Below, one piece after another: positions 63,613 through 64,000 of a stretch of DNA of 64,000 nucleotides. A program made the translations under genes and the position numbers. The notes below the pieces were generated by a model, which ran no database searches, was not told the DNA's origin, and saw only the letters and a list, made by a program, of their open reading frames with translations. How positions within the stretch are numbered: the stretch's first letter is position 1; each line of letters starts with the position of its first letter. This DNA comes from Corticium candelabrum (Eukaryota > Porifera > Homoscleromorpha > Homosclerophorida > Plakinidae), in contig NC_085094.1 in NCBI RefSeq assembly GCF_963422355.1, positions 1,290,001-1,354,000 on the forward strand, written 5' to 3'.

Positions 63613-64000
63613 GTAAGTCTGTATAACTCATGGCCTACATGCAGCTTACATTAGAGGGTAACTTATGTGGAAAGATTTTAGGCAAACATGCAACATTTTC
63701 AAAATGAGATTTTAGTCAAGGGTGACTTTAGGGTAGGTTGTCAAAGTTGCATTTAGCTGCTTCATTTATGCTGAGGTGATTTCTGTTTAATTAGAACCTG
63801 TGGTGCTGTTTCATAACATGAGTGCACCACAATGTGGCATCTTACACCTCAGATATACAAGTGGTAGCCTTGACGCTAAGCCAACTTCGTCTTAGGTGGT
63901 GGAGTAATGCACATGATTTTGCGTAGGGTGCACATGACCGAAAACAAAGTTGCCACGGTAAGGCAAAGATTGGCCTAGGGACACATTATGCATAAATACT

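Overview
The window is nuclear DNA from an intron-rich, repeat-rich animal. It contains three large spliced metazoan genes with canonical GT-AG introns (plus two GC-AG exceptions). The gene set, and mobile-element remnants of kinds I associate with marine invertebrates, suggest an early-branching animal, most likely a sponge. That placement is inference: no ribosomal or mitochondrial marker is present. All exon models below were built by hand from reading frame, splice sites, phase and remembered family conservation; no alignment or transcript was used.

Layout, left to right. (1) 1-1720: upstream flank with a 19-bp tandem repeat and a short inverted-repeat element carrying a broken Myb/SANT-like domain. 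(2) 1721-31472, plus strand: complete XPF/ERCC4 repair-nuclease gene, 28 coding exons, 873 codons, phase-consistent throughout. Its introns hold nearly all the mobile DNA in this part: a tRNA-derived SINE and a retroelement zinc-finger fragment (intron 1), an apparently intact Ty3/gypsy element with identical LTRs and a 5-bp target duplication plus a ~1-kb tandem duplication (intron 2), remnants of a repetitive invertebrate protein family (intron 3), a dispersed MITE and a ~1.15-kb foldback element (intron 9), and a reverse-transcriptase remnant (intron 27). (3) 31473-42589: repeat-dominated intergenic DNA with a decayed Tc1/mariner-type transposon bounded by ~27-bp inverted repeats, a strong hairpin, a foldback, two further MITE copies and a 15-bp minisatellite. 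(4) 42590-50030, plus strand: complete ADAMTS metalloprotease gene, 24 coding exons, 1001 codons, with a 16-bp minisatellite in intron 16. (5) 51405-62153, minus strand, convergent with the ADAMTS gene: 3' part of a LAR-like receptor tyrosine phosphatase (at least five Ig and four FN3 domains, one transmembrane helix, two phosphatase domains); its 5' end lies beyond the last exon found. The membrane-distal phosphatase domain D2 reads Asp in place of the catalytic Cys. (6) 62919-63612, plus strand: three phase-compatible exons of a gene I do not recognise.

The three recognised genes are functionally unrelated: nuclear DNA repair, extracellular matrix proteolysis, and cell-surface adhesion/signalling. 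I found no operon, CRISPR array or prokaryotic defence system. The most unusual items are the GRGQ-type repeat in the XPF linker, the two GC-AG introns in XPF, the Cys-to-Asp phosphatase D2, and the young gypsy insertion.
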